A stretch of 56,636 nt of DNA from Lachnospiraceae bacterium (GTDB lineage Bacteria; Bacillota; Clostridia; Lachnospirales; Lachnospiraceae). Where the stretch lies: positions 1-56,636 of the forward strand of contig JAAUZE010000021.1 of the NCBI GenBank assembly GCA_014804755.1, in the 5' to 3' direction. The translations under genes and the position numbers were made by a program. Below the pieces are notes generated by a model, which worked only from the letters and a program-made list of their open reading frames with translations, did no database searches and was not told where the DNA came from. This document shows positions 16,858 to 25,389 of the stretch, in pieces (positions within the stretch are counted from its first letter, which is position 1; every line of letters begins with the position of its first letter).

Positions 16858-17565
16858 TTACCCCTCCCTGACGACGGTCACTTCCGTACCGTCAAAATCA
16901 CCCTTTATCGCATTTACAATACTGTTTTTTTCACTCAGTCCGAATACACGCATCGGCATCCGGTTGTCTCTGGCTAAAATGGATGCCGTCATGTCAACGA
17001 CCTGCAGATTGCGCGCGATCACCTCGTCGATCGAAACCTTGTCGTACTTTTTGGCCGCGGGATTTGTCCTTGGATCGTCATCATAAACGCCGTCGATCGC
17101 CTTTGCAAGCAGGATCACGTCAGCCTCCACTTCGACCGCACGCAGAACCACTCCGGTATCCGTAGAAAAATAAGGATGTCCGGTTCCACCCGCAAAAAAC
17201 ACGACCATACCCTTTGAGAAGTACTTGTTTGCGCGATCCTTAGAAAAGAGCTTTGTAAAGGAACCACACTCAAACGGCGTCAATACATTCGTCATCAATC
17301 CAATGCTTCTGCATATTTCAGACACATAAATGCAGTTCATGATCGTTGCCAGCATACCAATCTGATCGGCTTTGGTACGGTCGATATTCTCACTTGACCG
17401 CCCTCTCCAAAAATTGCCGCCGCCGATTACGACACCGACTTCGATCCCGTCCTCGACAAGCTGCTTGATCTGCAATGCGACCTCTCTGACCGTCGCCTCA
17501 TCGAATCCGTTCTTCTTATCGCCCGACAACGCTTCTCCGCTCAGCTTCAATAGAATACGCTTCAT
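16858..17565 (-). CDS. pyrH: UMP kinase
   Basis: A 235-residue amino-acid-kinase-fold enzyme that phosphorylates UMP to UDP. RILLKLSGEALSG is the phosphate-binding start; GVVIGGGNFWRGR and FAGGTGHPYFSTDT are nucleotide-binding segments. Normal length. It follows the bactofilin gene by 43 bases rather than tsf, because an envelope gene set sits between tsf and pyrH here. Confidence 0.98.
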   Translation of the reverse strand: MKRILLKLSGEALSGDKKNGFDEATVREVALQIKQLVEDGIEVGVVIGGGNFWRGRSSENIDRTKADQIGMLATIMNCIYVSEICRSIGLMTNVLTPFECGSFTKLFSKDRANKYFSKGMVVFFAGGTGHPYFSTDTGVVLRAVEVEADVILLAKAIDGVYDDDPRTNPAAKKYDKVSIDEVIARNLQVVDMTASILARDNRMPMRVFGLSEKNSIVNAIKGDFDGTEVTVVREG

Positions 17566-17608
17566 GCCGTTCTCTCCTCTTTATATTTACGCGCAGCGCA
17601 ACTCTTTT

Positions 17609-19108
17609 TTATATCTTCGCAGTCTTCTTGAACTCATCAAAGAATGCAGTCGGATTGACATCCGCATAGCACTGGGAGCACATACCTTCCACAACCGCAC
17701 CGTTGTTGATCTGAACGGACTTAGACTTGATATTGCCCATGACGATCGCGGAGGTGTCTAAGATGACAGGTCCTTTGACATCAATATCACCCTTGACTGC
17801 TCCTGCAACTACTGCGCTTGATGCCATGATATTGCCGATGATCACAGAGCTTTGGCCAACCTTCACACTTCCGAGAGAATTAACCTCACCGACGATTTTT
17901 GCCGACTCTGCATAAATCTCAGCCGCCTTGGAATTACCGTTAACTACGCCGGTCACATCCAGCTTGCCGAGAATTTCAATATTACCTGTGATCGTTCCGA
18001 AGATTTCCAAAGATCCCTTCGATATAATGTCACCGGTGATCGTCATTCCTTCCGTGATCACGGATTTCTCATCACTTGCCACCTCGTTCTCGCCAAATAA
18101 CTGCTCCTGCATGTTCTTAACCCCTTCCTTCTCCACTTCTTTTCCTTCCTCGTTTACTGCTGTACTATCCATTTCCATTACTTCCTCTGACATTTTGTCT
18201 GCCTCCGCTTCTTTTATGATTTCTGTATCCGCCGCCGTATCCGGCATGCTTTCCTCTATCATATTATTTTCTGCCGTATCCGGCATACTTTCCTCCATCA
18301 TGCTGTTTTCAGACGCATCCGGTACGCTTTCTTCTATCATACCGCTTTCAGACACATCCGGTACGCTTTCTTCTATCATACCGCTTTCAGATGCATCCGT
18401 CACCAATTCTGCTTCCAAATTCGATGCTCCAAACAGCTCCGCAGTATTTTCTCCGTTCACGGCTTCCGCCTCCGCCGGCTCGCTCATGGTATCGTATGTT
18501 TCTGCCGTTGTCAGAATATCTGTTTCCAACGCTTCTTCTGTCGTTTCGACCGTCTCTGTCCCGTCTTCCGCCATCTCCGCAGCCGCTTGTGCCTCATCTG
18601 CTGCGATATCCGGATCTTCCGCGTTCTCCTCCACAAGATCTCCGGTATCCGCCGTCAGATCAAACAGCTCAGCCAACAGCTTGTCTTCCTCACTCTGCTC
18701 ATCTTCTGTGCTGTCCTCCGAAGTCAAGACGGTATCCAGTGCCGGTTCCACCGCCTCGGAACCACTCTCAGCCGCCTCAAGCAGTTGTGCCAGCTCCATT
18801 TCCTCTTCTTCCAATTCTGCTTCGGTTTCCTCCGATACGGCTTCGCGCTCTAAGGTACTCTCCGATGCTTCTGCAAAGCTCTCCGACTCCACAAACAGTT
18901 CTGCCAGCAACTCGTCTTCTCCGGTCTGCGCTTCTCCCGTCTCCTCGAATAGCGCCGCATCCGGCTCTGCCTCACTCACCGCGTCAAGCCGGTCTACCAT
19001 ATCGGCCAGCGTCTGGCTTTCTGCCTGCTCGGCGTCCGCCGTTTCGTCAGGCATCAATTCACTGACGGCCTGCGATAAGTCTTCCTTTAAATCCGAAAAA
19101 AATCCCAT
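17609..19108 (-). CDS. Bactofilin-like polymer-forming protein with long acidic N-terminus
   Basis: A 499-residue protein. The last 155 residues (from about 345) are a bactofilin domain: a right-handed beta-helix of short hydrophobic/Gly repeats (TITGDIISKGSLEIFG, GNIEILGKLDVTG and so on). Bactofilins self-assemble into filaments and position wall or stalk machinery. The first 340 residues are very acidic, almost without aromatic residues, and repeat motifs such as ELLAELF and EDKLLAELF; four 13-residue tandem units lie at about 237-289. The ordinary family member is 100-200 residues, so the N-terminal arm is the oddity. A Cys pair (MCSQCYAD) lies near the C-terminus. Neighbours are wall enzymes. 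Confidence 0.85.
   Translation of the reverse strand: MGFFSDLKEDLSQAVSELMPDETADAEQAESQTLADMVDRLDAVSEAEPDAALFEETGEAQTGEDELLAELFVESESFAEASESTLEREAVSEETEAELEEEEMELAQLLEAAESGSEAVEPALDTVLTSEDSTEDEQSEEDKLLAELFDLTADTGDLVEENAEDPDIAADEAQAAAEMAEDGTETVETTEEALETDILTTAETYDTMSEPAEAEAVNGENTAELFGASNLEAELVTDASESGMIEESVPDVSESGMIEESVPDASENSMMEESMPDTAENNMIEESMPDTAADTEIIKEAEADKMSEEVMEMDSTAVNEEGKEVEKEGVKNMQEQLFGENEVASDEKSVITEGMTITGDIISKGSLEIFGTITGNIEILGKLDVTGVVNGNSKAAEIYAESAKIVGEVNSLGSVKVGQSSVIIGNIMASSAVVAGAVKGDIDVKGPVILDTSAIVMGNIKSKSVQINNGAVVEGMCSQCYADVNPTAFFDEFKKTAKI
18243..18398 (-). repeat. Four tandem 39 bp repeats inside the bactofilin gene
   Basis: Units start at 18243, 18282, 18321 and 18360. They keep frame and encode 13-residue units of the form ESGMIEESVPDxS. 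The two units at the right are nearly identical, suggesting recent duplication. Confidence 0.9.
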
Positions 19109-19154
19109 CTTTTAACCACACCTTTCCGCAACACCCTGCGCATCTGTTCAGGCG

Positions 19155-20378
19155 TTACTCGCTCTCTTCATCCGCTTTTACCTGCTGGATCCGTGCCGTG
19201 TCCTCCGTGATCGGCAGGATAACGGTATTTTCCATCTGTAAAATGCGTTCTATGATCACCGGCAGCGCTTCAACAGTTGCATGCTTTCCTGACGCATCAT
19301 GCATCAGCACGATCGCCGTGCGATATCGTTCCATATTGTTCGTTACATTATCCGCCAGCTGCGCAGCCGAAAGCTGCACACTACCCGCATCTCCGTTTAC
19401 AACGTTCCAATCAAAATAAATGATACCACGCTCATTCAAAACATCGATCAGTTCCTGCACATCCGTACTGCTGAGCGCATTGCTGCTCCCCCCCGGAAAA
19501 CGGTAAAAACAGCTTGTCACACCTGTCATGTCATACAGATAACTGCGGATTTTCTCTAAATCCTCGGTGAACGCCTCCGTCGATGCGTAAATCTCCCCAT
19601 ACCGATGACTGTAGGAATGCATCCCCAGCGTATGTCCCCGCTCCAAAATGAGCCGATACATTTCCTGTGAATGCTCATCTGTCTTACCCACGACAAAGAA
19701 GGTTGCTTTCACGCCATAACGGTCTAAGATATCCAGAATTTCTTCGGTGTTGCTGCTCGGCCCGTCATCAAAGGTCAGGTACACCTTGCGGTAATCGTGG
19801 TATTGCTGCTCCCCGCTTAATTCCGTATCCTCCTCAGCTTCACTCTGCGCATCCGCGTCCGTGCCGTCTTCGGATTGTCCGCCGTCCTCCGCAGCGCCGT
19901 CATCCGCATGCAGATCAGCTCCGTCACCGGCTTGTCCCGTGTCATCACTGACAGGCTCCGAAACCTCTTCGCCCGATACGCCGTTTTCGGCGGTTCCCGC
20001 CTCTTCCGCCGCATCATACATCGGTGTGCCGCCCATCAGCATGCCGTCCGGCGATACGCCGTCCACCGCATTCGTCCCCATCACAGGGTCCGCACTCCCG
20101 TCCGCCTGTGCAAGATAGCCGGCTTCTCCTCCACCCGAAGAAAGCCTCCGTGAATCGCTCATCTGTGCGGCAAGACGCACTTCACGCGCCGCCTCAAGCT
20201 CCTGCACTTTCTGCTCTAATCTGCCTACCTTGAAAAAAAGAATGATACACAGAAGCACAGGCAGCAGGATTGCCAAAATGACCGTCAGCACAATGATTTT
20301 CTTTAATCGATTGATCCGCCGTCTCCGCTCCGCCTGTGTTCTTGCGGGCTTTTCCGGCGCCTTCTCTACCTCTGCCAT
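19155..20378 (-). CDS. Polysaccharide deacetylase (NodB domain), membrane anchored
   Basis: A 407-residue protein. A basic N-terminus is followed by one membrane helix (about 26-48) and a short coiled coil (FKVGRLEQKVQELEAARE), then an acidic Gly/Ala/Glu-rich linker of about 110 residues, then the NodB fold outside. Catalytic motifs: YLTFDDGPSSN, MHSYSH (HxxxH metal site), FYRFPGGSSN, FDWNVVNGD and VLMHD. These deacetylases usually remove N-acetyl groups from peptidoglycan and so give lysozyme resistance. I start at 20378 (MAEVEK), where GGAG is 7 bases upstream. It is transcribed from its own promoter toward the bactofilin gene. Confidence 0.92.
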   Translation of the reverse strand: MAEVEKAPEKPARTQAERRRRINRLKKIIVLTVILAILLPVLLCIILFFKVGRLEQKVQELEAAREVRLAAQMSDSRRLSSGGGEAGYLAQADGSADPVMGTNAVDGVSPDGMLMGGTPMYDAAEEAGTAENGVSGEEVSEPVSDDTGQAGDGADLHADDGAAEDGGQSEDGTDADAQSEAEEDTELSGEQQYHDYRKVYLTFDDGPSSNTEEILDILDRYGVKATFFVVGKTDEHSQEMYRLILERGHTLGMHSYSHRYGEIYASTEAFTEDLEKIRSYLYDMTGVTSCFYRFPGGSSNALSSTDVQELIDVLNERGIIYFDWNVVNGDAGSVQLSAAQLADNVTNNMERYRTAIVLMHDASGKHATVEALPVIIERILQMENTVILPITEDTARIQQVKADEESE

Positions 20379-20427
20379 ATGCGCTCTCCAAAGGAACATC
20401 TGTTTCTGTTCCTTTCACACGATTACC

Positions 20428-20457
20428 ATTATAACATATCTATCCCCCTGCGGGCAA
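20428..20457 (-). promoter_or_regulatory. Promoter of the deacetylase-bactofilin pair
   Basis: TTGCCC, 18 bases, TATAAT on the minus strand, about 50 bases before the deacetylase start. Confidence 0.55.
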
Positions 20458-20547
20458 GTACATAACTCATATCTGATCATATCCGAAAAAATATCCGCTT
20501 ATCCCGAACCGGAGCAGGTATCAGACCGCCATTGCTCCTCCTGTCGC

Positions 20548-22671
20548 TCACTCGCAGACATAGCCCTCCGTCTCTCCGAGCGTGATATTGTCCGTACCGA
20601 TCTGGGCGACTGTCACAATGTCTCCCGTGTTCAACTGCGGATTCTCGATCAAAAGCATTCCCTGCTCCACATACGTTGTCCTTTGTGTTTCCCCATTGAC
20701 ACACACATGACTGTACTCGTTAAAGCCCGTTCCGTAAACATAAACAAGCCCTTCCTCCTCCTTCGCAACAGCAGTCACGGTAATCTCATCAATGCCAAGC
20801 TTCAGATCGGTCGCCTCATAAGGATTGATGCCGCCGTAAACCTCCCTGTCACCGTAAAGCATGTCATACTGAATCACCTCCAGCTTGCTGAGATAATCCT
20901 CGTCCCACATGCAGCTTTGATGAAGCTTCGTTAAAATCCCCTGCGTAATGCCAGCTTCCTCCAGCACCTTTGCGGAAAGCTGGTATGCTTCCAAATTAAT
21001 GTCATTTTTTTGAAGACCGATATTATCCCAGATCACATACTGCGTTGCCGTGAGCACGCCGCCCTCCACGTCCTCTGTTTCCAGATTCATATAGGGCAGA
21101 TGGTCTCCGTAAAGCACAAGGAGCGCCGGCTCTCCCCGCTCCTCAAGCGCCGTGACAAGCTCCCTCACAAAGCGGTCATCCTCTGCTATTTGGTTTACAT
21201 AATAGCTCCATGCATACTCCATGCTCAAATCCGTATAACGGATAAAGATCGGCTCCTCATCGTCTAAACGCTGAGACGGATACTCCCCGTGCGCCTGCAC
21301 GGAGATCGCATAAACGATATCCTCTCCCTGTGTGGAATCCATTGCTTTTAAGATTTCTCCGACTAAGATCTCATCTTTGGCAAAGCCGTTGACATTGCGT
21401 TCCACATCATACATGTATTCGATCGGTGTGAACGTATCAAAACCCAACTGTGAAAAAACGATATGCCTGTCATAAAACGTCCCGTCATTATTATGGATTG
21501 CGTGCGCCGTATAACCTAGCGCTTTTAAGTTGTTCGCAATACTCTCACAGGTTGTCGATTTTAAGATTGTTTTATACGGATATTCACCCGGACCGAAAAA
21601 GTCAAGGTTCATCCCCGTCAAAATCTCAAACTCCGTATTGGCAGTCCCCGCTCCGACTGACGGCACATACAGATACCCCGTCGTATACTGCCCGGTCAGT
21701 TCACGGTAAAACGGAATCGGATCCTGCGAAAACTCCAATCCTGCAACCGTATACGGATCAAAAAAAGACTCCAGCTGGACAAAAATAATATTCGGCATCC
21801 CACCGGTTTCTACGATCTGGACAGGACCCGGCTGGTTATGATCCTCCTCCGGCTCCCCCGTCGGTTCCGGATCCTTCCCCGAGGATGCAGCGCCGATCCC
21901 TCCCGGTGCATTAGCTCCGTTTCCCATCCCCGGCTCTAACGGATTAACCGGAAACGGCGCATTTAACGAGTCTTGCACAACATTTTCGATCAGCTCCGGA
22001 GAATAATCGTCCGGCTTTTCCATCCCGAGATTGATGATGCTGTTGGCAAAGCAGTAGGGAAATCCGTAATCATGGTAGGCATCCGCAAGATTGGAAAAAT
22101 TCTCCGTAGCCACGCCGCAGACGATCAGCAGACGATTGATGCCGATCAGACTGAATGTATAGATCACAGCAATCGCCAGCGTTGCCAGTATATGCAGTTT
22201 CCCCTGATATTTCGGCATTTTTAGCCCCAGCACCACGCTCAAAACAACCGACGCAAGAATCGCAAGCAAAATCAACACAATGACAATGGGCGACAGATAC
22301 AGTTTTACGATACGGACCGCCGATGTGATCAGTAAAAAATCAACCGCGGCAAACGGCGTTGTCCGAAAACAGAGCAGAATTCCGTTCGTAATGCCAAGCG
22401 CCAAAAACAGGATAAAAATAATCGCATTGTACATGATCCTTCTGCGAACAATGCTGCCGACTCCAAAAAACAACAGCAGGATCAACGCATTAAACACAAA
22501 CATCACCGGCCGCTGGATCACATACAGCAATGCCCGTAGCAGGGAATGACGCGAAATACCCTCAAGAATCAGGTTCAAAGCAAGGGACTCGTACAGGCAG
22601 AACAGAATATAATGTTCATTGACCCACTGTATGTTATCTTTATGAAAAACTTTTTTGATCTTCTCTTTCAT
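20548..22671 (-). CDS. LTA-synthase-family sulfatase
   Basis: A 707-residue protein with about five membrane helices in the first 205 residues and a large extracellular alkaline-phosphatase-fold domain. Family motifs: NIIFVQLESFFDP, GAGTANTEFEILTGMN (catalytic Thr), HNNDGTFYDRH, VQAHGEYPSQ and LVLYGDHLPY. Such enzymes move glycerol phosphate from phosphatidylglycerol to a growing lipoteichoic acid or related glycan. A beta-rich domain of about 90 residues follows at the C-terminus (ITVTAVAKEEEGLVYVYGTG). I start at the ATG at 22671 (AAGGG 8 bases before), not the GTG 9 bases upstream. Whether it makes LTA itself or another phosphoglycerol polymer cannot be told. Confidence 0.9.
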   Translation of the reverse strand: MKEKIKKVFHKDNIQWVNEHYILFCLYESLALNLILEGISRHSLLRALLYVIQRPVMFVFNALILLLFFGVGSIVRRRIMYNAIIFILFLALGITNGILLCFRTTPFAAVDFLLITSAVRIVKLYLSPIVIVLILLAILASVVLSVVLGLKMPKYQGKLHILATLAIAVIYTFSLIGINRLLIVCGVATENFSNLADAYHDYGFPYCFANSIINLGMEKPDDYSPELIENVVQDSLNAPFPVNPLEPGMGNGANAPGGIGAASSGKDPEPTGEPEEDHNQPGPVQIVETGGMPNIIFVQLESFFDPYTVAGLEFSQDPIPFYRELTGQYTTGYLYVPSVGAGTANTEFEILTGMNLDFFGPGEYPYKTILKSTTCESIANNLKALGYTAHAIHNNDGTFYDRHIVFSQLGFDTFTPIEYMYDVERNVNGFAKDEILVGEILKAMDSTQGEDIVYAISVQAHGEYPSQRLDDEEPIFIRYTDLSMEYAWSYYVNQIAEDDRFVRELVTALEERGEPALLVLYGDHLPYMNLETEDVEGGVLTATQYVIWDNIGLQKNDINLEAYQLSAKVLEEAGITQGILTKLHQSCMWDEDYLSKLEVIQYDMLYGDREVYGGINPYEATDLKLGIDEITVTAVAKEEEGLVYVYGTGFNEYSHVCVNGETQRTTYVEQGMLLIENPQLNTGDIVTVAQIGTDNITLGETEGYVCE

Positions 22672-22747
22672 AGTACACACCCTTTATGCCGCAGATGATC
22701 ACACGCGCATGACAACAGAACGTGCATCGCATATATTCTATTGTTAC

Positions 22748-22787
22748 AAAAAACAAGCGCACTATTACTTTAATCGTAGTAGTGCGC
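22748..22787 (-). terminator. Terminator of the coiled-coil/DUF6033 pair
   Basis: A 12 bp stem (GCGCACTATTAC with one wobble, 7 base loop) followed on the minus strand by TTGTTTTTTG. It separates the pair from the LTA-synthase-like gene. Confidence 0.8.
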
Positions 22788-22879
22788 AAAGTCAAGATGA
22801 TTCCTGTTTACTTTTTCATTTTTAGAACCGTATTACGATTGGTTTTGGCGGTTTCAAGCGGCATATTCCTTTGCTGCGC

Positions 22880-24061
22880 TCAGATATACTTATCCACGGC
22901 CACGCCCTTAGCGTCCTCGCCGGTCAGCCCCAGCTTATTCAGCTCCCGCTTGACATCCTCCTGAACCGTATCTTTCTCCTGCGACAGTTCCGTGATCGTA
23001 TAGCTTTGCTTTTCATTCCGATCCTCTGTCTCCTTGGTGTCATCCTTCCTGCGGGTTTCTTGCTCTTCCTCCGGCTTTTCGGCGGGAGCTTCCTCCGATT
23101 TTTCCGTCTTTGTCTTCTCAGCGATCTTTTCTCTAAGACTTTCCGCCTCTTTCTTCTGTTCGGCGGCACGCTCCCTGTTGCGCTCCAAGGTTTGTTCGCG
23201 CTCGGCTTTGCTCTCACGCTGCGTCCGGATGCGCTCGTCCTGCGCCTCCTCCTGCTCTTTGCGCGCTTCGAGCTTTTCTTCCTTTTCTTCTTTTTCCGCT
23301 TTGCGCTCCTCTGCCTTCTCCTGTGCTTCCTTCGTTTCCTCGTCAACCTTGTCTTTGACTTCATTGATCATGCCGTATGCCGCCTCTTTGCTCGCAGCCA
23401 GCTTAATATCCTCAGCGGTATCCTGTGCAAAGCCCATTCCCTGCTCATAGGGTTTGGCAAGTATGCTTTGCTTCATCCCGTAAATGGCATCATTCTCCGC
23501 CTTGATCTGCGGCTTATTGCTCTCGATGATACTCCGATAGGTTCCCGCATCTTTGTTTACTTCAAGGCATCGCTGCTGATATTCCGTCAGACCTTTGGCA
23601 TCGATCTCGGCAAGACGCTCGTTTTCCTCTATGGAAAGAATGATGCCGGAACCGTGCGCTTCGCTGTCCTGACGCTTCTCCAGCAGCTCTAAATCCTTCT
23701 GCTCTTCACTGTCATCCGCAACGCCGTACTCCTTCTTCCACTCCGCTTTCTGATTATTGATTTTATTTAATTCAGTCTGCGCCTCCCGGGACTCGCCCTG
23801 CAGCTTTTTGATATTGGCGCGCCGCTTTTCCATGTCCAACGCAACCTTATTATCTTCATCAAACACATCGGATACGATCTTACGCGCCTTGCGAAGCGCC
23901 GCCTCTTTTTTCTCCTGGACAGGATTTTGCTGCATAGGTGCGCCCATCTGCACGGATTTCGTTTTTCCCTGCTTCTTTCCCTCAGCGCCCTGTGCCTGCT
24001 CGTCCTGACCTATCGCAAAGGATACGGAAATCACGCCGTCTTTTTTTTCTCCGACTCTCAT
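22880..24061 (-). CDS. Charged coiled-coil protein, partner of the DUF6033 gene
   Basis: A 393-residue cytoplasmic protein with no signal or membrane segment. Residues 50-110 and about 245-335 are strongly helical and rich in Glu, Lys, Arg and Gln with heptad spacing (EETKEAQEKAEERKAEKEEK), and the stretch 155-240 is a more ordinary helical region. The C-terminus ends in ELNKLGLTGEDAKGVAVDKYI. No named domain recognised. It follows the DUF6033 gene after about 100 bases holding two hairpins, and both appear to be transcribed from the sigma-D-like promoter near 25190. A scaffold or assembly role is possible. Confidence 0.7.
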   Translation of the reverse strand: MRVGEKKDGVISVSFAIGQDEQAQGAEGKKQGKTKSVQMGAPMQQNPVQEKKEAALRKARKIVSDVFDEDNKVALDMEKRRANIKKLQGESREAQTELNKINNQKAEWKKEYGVADDSEEQKDLELLEKRQDSEAHGSGIILSIEENERLAEIDAKGLTEYQQRCLEVNKDAGTYRSIIESNKPQIKAENDAIYGMKQSILAKPYEQGMGFAQDTAEDIKLAASKEAAYGMINEVKDKVDEETKEAQEKAEERKAEKEEKEEKLEARKEQEEAQDERIRTQRESKAEREQTLERNRERAAEQKKEAESLREKIAEKTKTEKSEEAPAEKPEEEQETRRKDDTKETEDRNEKQSYTITELSQEKDTVQEDVKRELNKLGLTGEDAKGVAVDKYI

Positions 24062-24103
24062 AAAATCCCCTCTTTTCTATGATACTAGGAAAATCTCAGT
24101 CCG

Positions 24104-24161
24104 GAAGAATCTGCCAAAGGCAGATTCTTCGAAAGATTGGCGCATCCGCGCCAATCTTTTT
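24104..24161. repeat. Bipartite hairpin element
   Basis: Two perfect 12 bp hairpins in tandem: GAAGAATCTGCC-AAA-loop (24104-24130) and AAAGATTGGCGC-ATCC-loop (24132-24159). A run of T follows on the plus strand only. It lies between two co-oriented minus-strand genes, where it may process or trim the mRNA. Same layout as 30242-30286. Confidence 0.75.
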
Positions 24162-24994
24162 TATACGGAGTAATCCACCGACTGCCCGCGCATTTTCTCC
24201 TCTTCGGTACGCGTGTGGTCTGTGAGATAGTTCATCTCATAATCCTCTATTTTGCGCATCAGCTCCTCGATGGAGTCCGCCGTGATGATCACCTCATCCG
24301 ATTCCTCCGCCCGGTCTTTTCTGTCTGCGCGCCGCTTTTCGATGCGTTCTTCATCCGCCTTCTTTGCAGCTTTCTTCTTTTCTGCCTTTGCATCTTCTTT
24401 CTTCTTTGCCGCCCGCTTATCGATCAGCTTTCTCTGTTCCGCAAAGGATTTATCAACTGCTGCAAAAAACGATGCCCGGCCATCCTTATAACTCATTCCG
24501 TAAGATGTCACGCCCGGCTTTGTACCGACCGTCTGTGCCATCTGGGACAGTCCGGAAGACGCAGCCTGTATCTTGCCCTCCATCAGTGCACGGTATTTTT
24601 CGTCCGTCGCCATGCGCTCGATCTTATCCGTATCGATCAGCACCGTCATCCCATTCGGCGTGGCGAAGCTGTTTTTCATCGCATCTGCTTCCTGCTTTCT
24701 GTCTGACGCCACCAATACGAAACTCATGTTTCCATATTTCTTTGTTAACTGATTGTAGTAATCCTCCGCTTCCTTGCTCAGCTTCGGATTACCGTAGGTT
24801 CTGCCGGTCTTGATCTCCCTTTTACCGTCCGCCCTCGCTGCTTCTGTCTGCGGCTTTACCTCATCCGTTTTCTTTTCGCTTCCTGCCGCTTTCCGCTCGT
24901 CCTGCCTTCTGACATTCCCTGCTGTCTGTGTCATGTATTGCGGCGTCTTGTATGTCTGCCCCAATGCCTGCACATAAAAATCCAATCCACTCAT
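24161..24994 (-). CDS. DUF6033 family protein
   Basis: A 277-residue protein beginning MSGLDFYVQALGQTYKTPQY. The middle part (about 65-185: NPKLSKEAEDYYNQLTKKYG, MSFVLVASDR, GMSYKDGRASFFAAVDKS) matches the DUF6033 proteins common in Lachnospiraceae; the assignment is from memory. The rest is Lys/Arg/Glu-rich, with a coiled coil at about 190-240. No signal or membrane segment. GGAGGAAAGAGG precedes the ATG. The long leader begins at a sequence close to the flagellar sigma-D consensus, so a motility-stage role is a reasonable hypothesis, but the function of the family is unknown. Confidence 0.75.
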   Translation of the reverse strand: MSGLDFYVQALGQTYKTPQYMTQTAGNVRRQDERKAAGSEKKTDEVKPQTEAARADGKREIKTGRTYGNPKLSKEAEDYYNQLTKKYGNMSFVLVASDRKQEADAMKNSFATPNGMTVLIDTDKIERMATDEKYRALMEGKIQAASSGLSQMAQTVGTKPGVTSYGMSYKDGRASFFAAVDKSFAEQRKLIDKRAAKKKEDAKAEKKKAAKKADEERIEKRRADRKDRAEESDEVIITADSIEELMRKIEDYEMNYLTDHTRTEEEKMRGQSVDYSV

Positions 24995-25280
24995 CCTCTT
25001 TCCTCCTTGAAATTGTCGTGTTGTCAGTCTGAATCGATATCTCCCGCTGTCGCAGCGGGTTATTGACTCTGTACGGGGTATCCTTTCCCCGGGTGGTCTG
25101 CCCTTTGCCCAAAAGATCGTAATACATCTATGCTTTCTCTAACGTCATTCTGCCCAAAGTTATAGACTTCCGTATTGTATATCGGCAAAAAAATAAGAAT
25201 GGTTTACCATATTTTTCATATCTTATAGTCGGATTATGCTTTTTGATGCAGAATCTGCCAAATAATCATCTTACCCGATC
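24995..25280 (-). other. Leader region of the DUF6033 operon
   Basis: About 180 bases of presumed 5' untranslated RNA lie between the sigma-D-like site and the DUF6033 start. It contains a short hairpin (CCCGCTG-TCG-CAGCGGG at 25052-25068) and several GGA triplets near the ribosome site. A reading frame in it overlaps the real gene and lacks coding character. Confidence 0.35.
25179..25206 (-). promoter_or_regulatory. Sigma-D (flagellar, FliA-type) promoter candidate
   Basis: On the minus strand TAAA (25206-25203), 16 bases, GCCGATAT (25186-25179). The -10 octamer matches the sigma-D consensus exactly; the spacer is one base longer than the commonest 15. An alternative sigma-A reading is TTGCCG-18 bases-TATAAC. 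Confidence 0.55.
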
Positions 25281-25302
25281 AAAAAAGAACGCGGAGCGTT
25301 CT
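25281..25302 (-). terminator. Second terminator after tsf
   Basis: AGAACGC-GGA-GCGTTCT with a T run on the minus strand side. The stem is the same AGAACGC motif found at 30266 and 42398. Confidence 0.65.
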
Positions 25303-25325
25303 GGGACTAAGAAATTTCCTTTAAG

Positions 25326-25361
25326 TCAAAAAAAGAGCTCCGAATTTCTTCGAAGCTCTCT
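25326..25361 (-). terminator. Rho-independent terminator of rpsB-tsf
   Basis: Stem AGAGCT, one mismatch, CGAA, 4 base loop, followed by seven T on the minus strand. It lies 30 bases after the tsf stop. Confidence 0.85.
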
Positions 25362-25389
25362 GCAAACAGTATCATGATTCTTTCTGTAC

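Noticed and set aside
18243-18398. CRISPR-like spacing of 39 bp units
   Set aside because: Units are directly adjacent with no unique spacers, in frame inside a coding gene.
17928-19115. Long plus-strand ORF of 395 codons over the bactofilin gene
   Set aside because: It is the antisense of an acidic, Ser-codon-complementary sequence; Ser/Ala monotony, no ribosome site and no domain.
24861-25127. Minus-strand ORF of 88 codons before DUF6033
   Set aside because: Its second half overlaps the DUF6033 gene in another frame and the first half has no coding signature; treated as leader.
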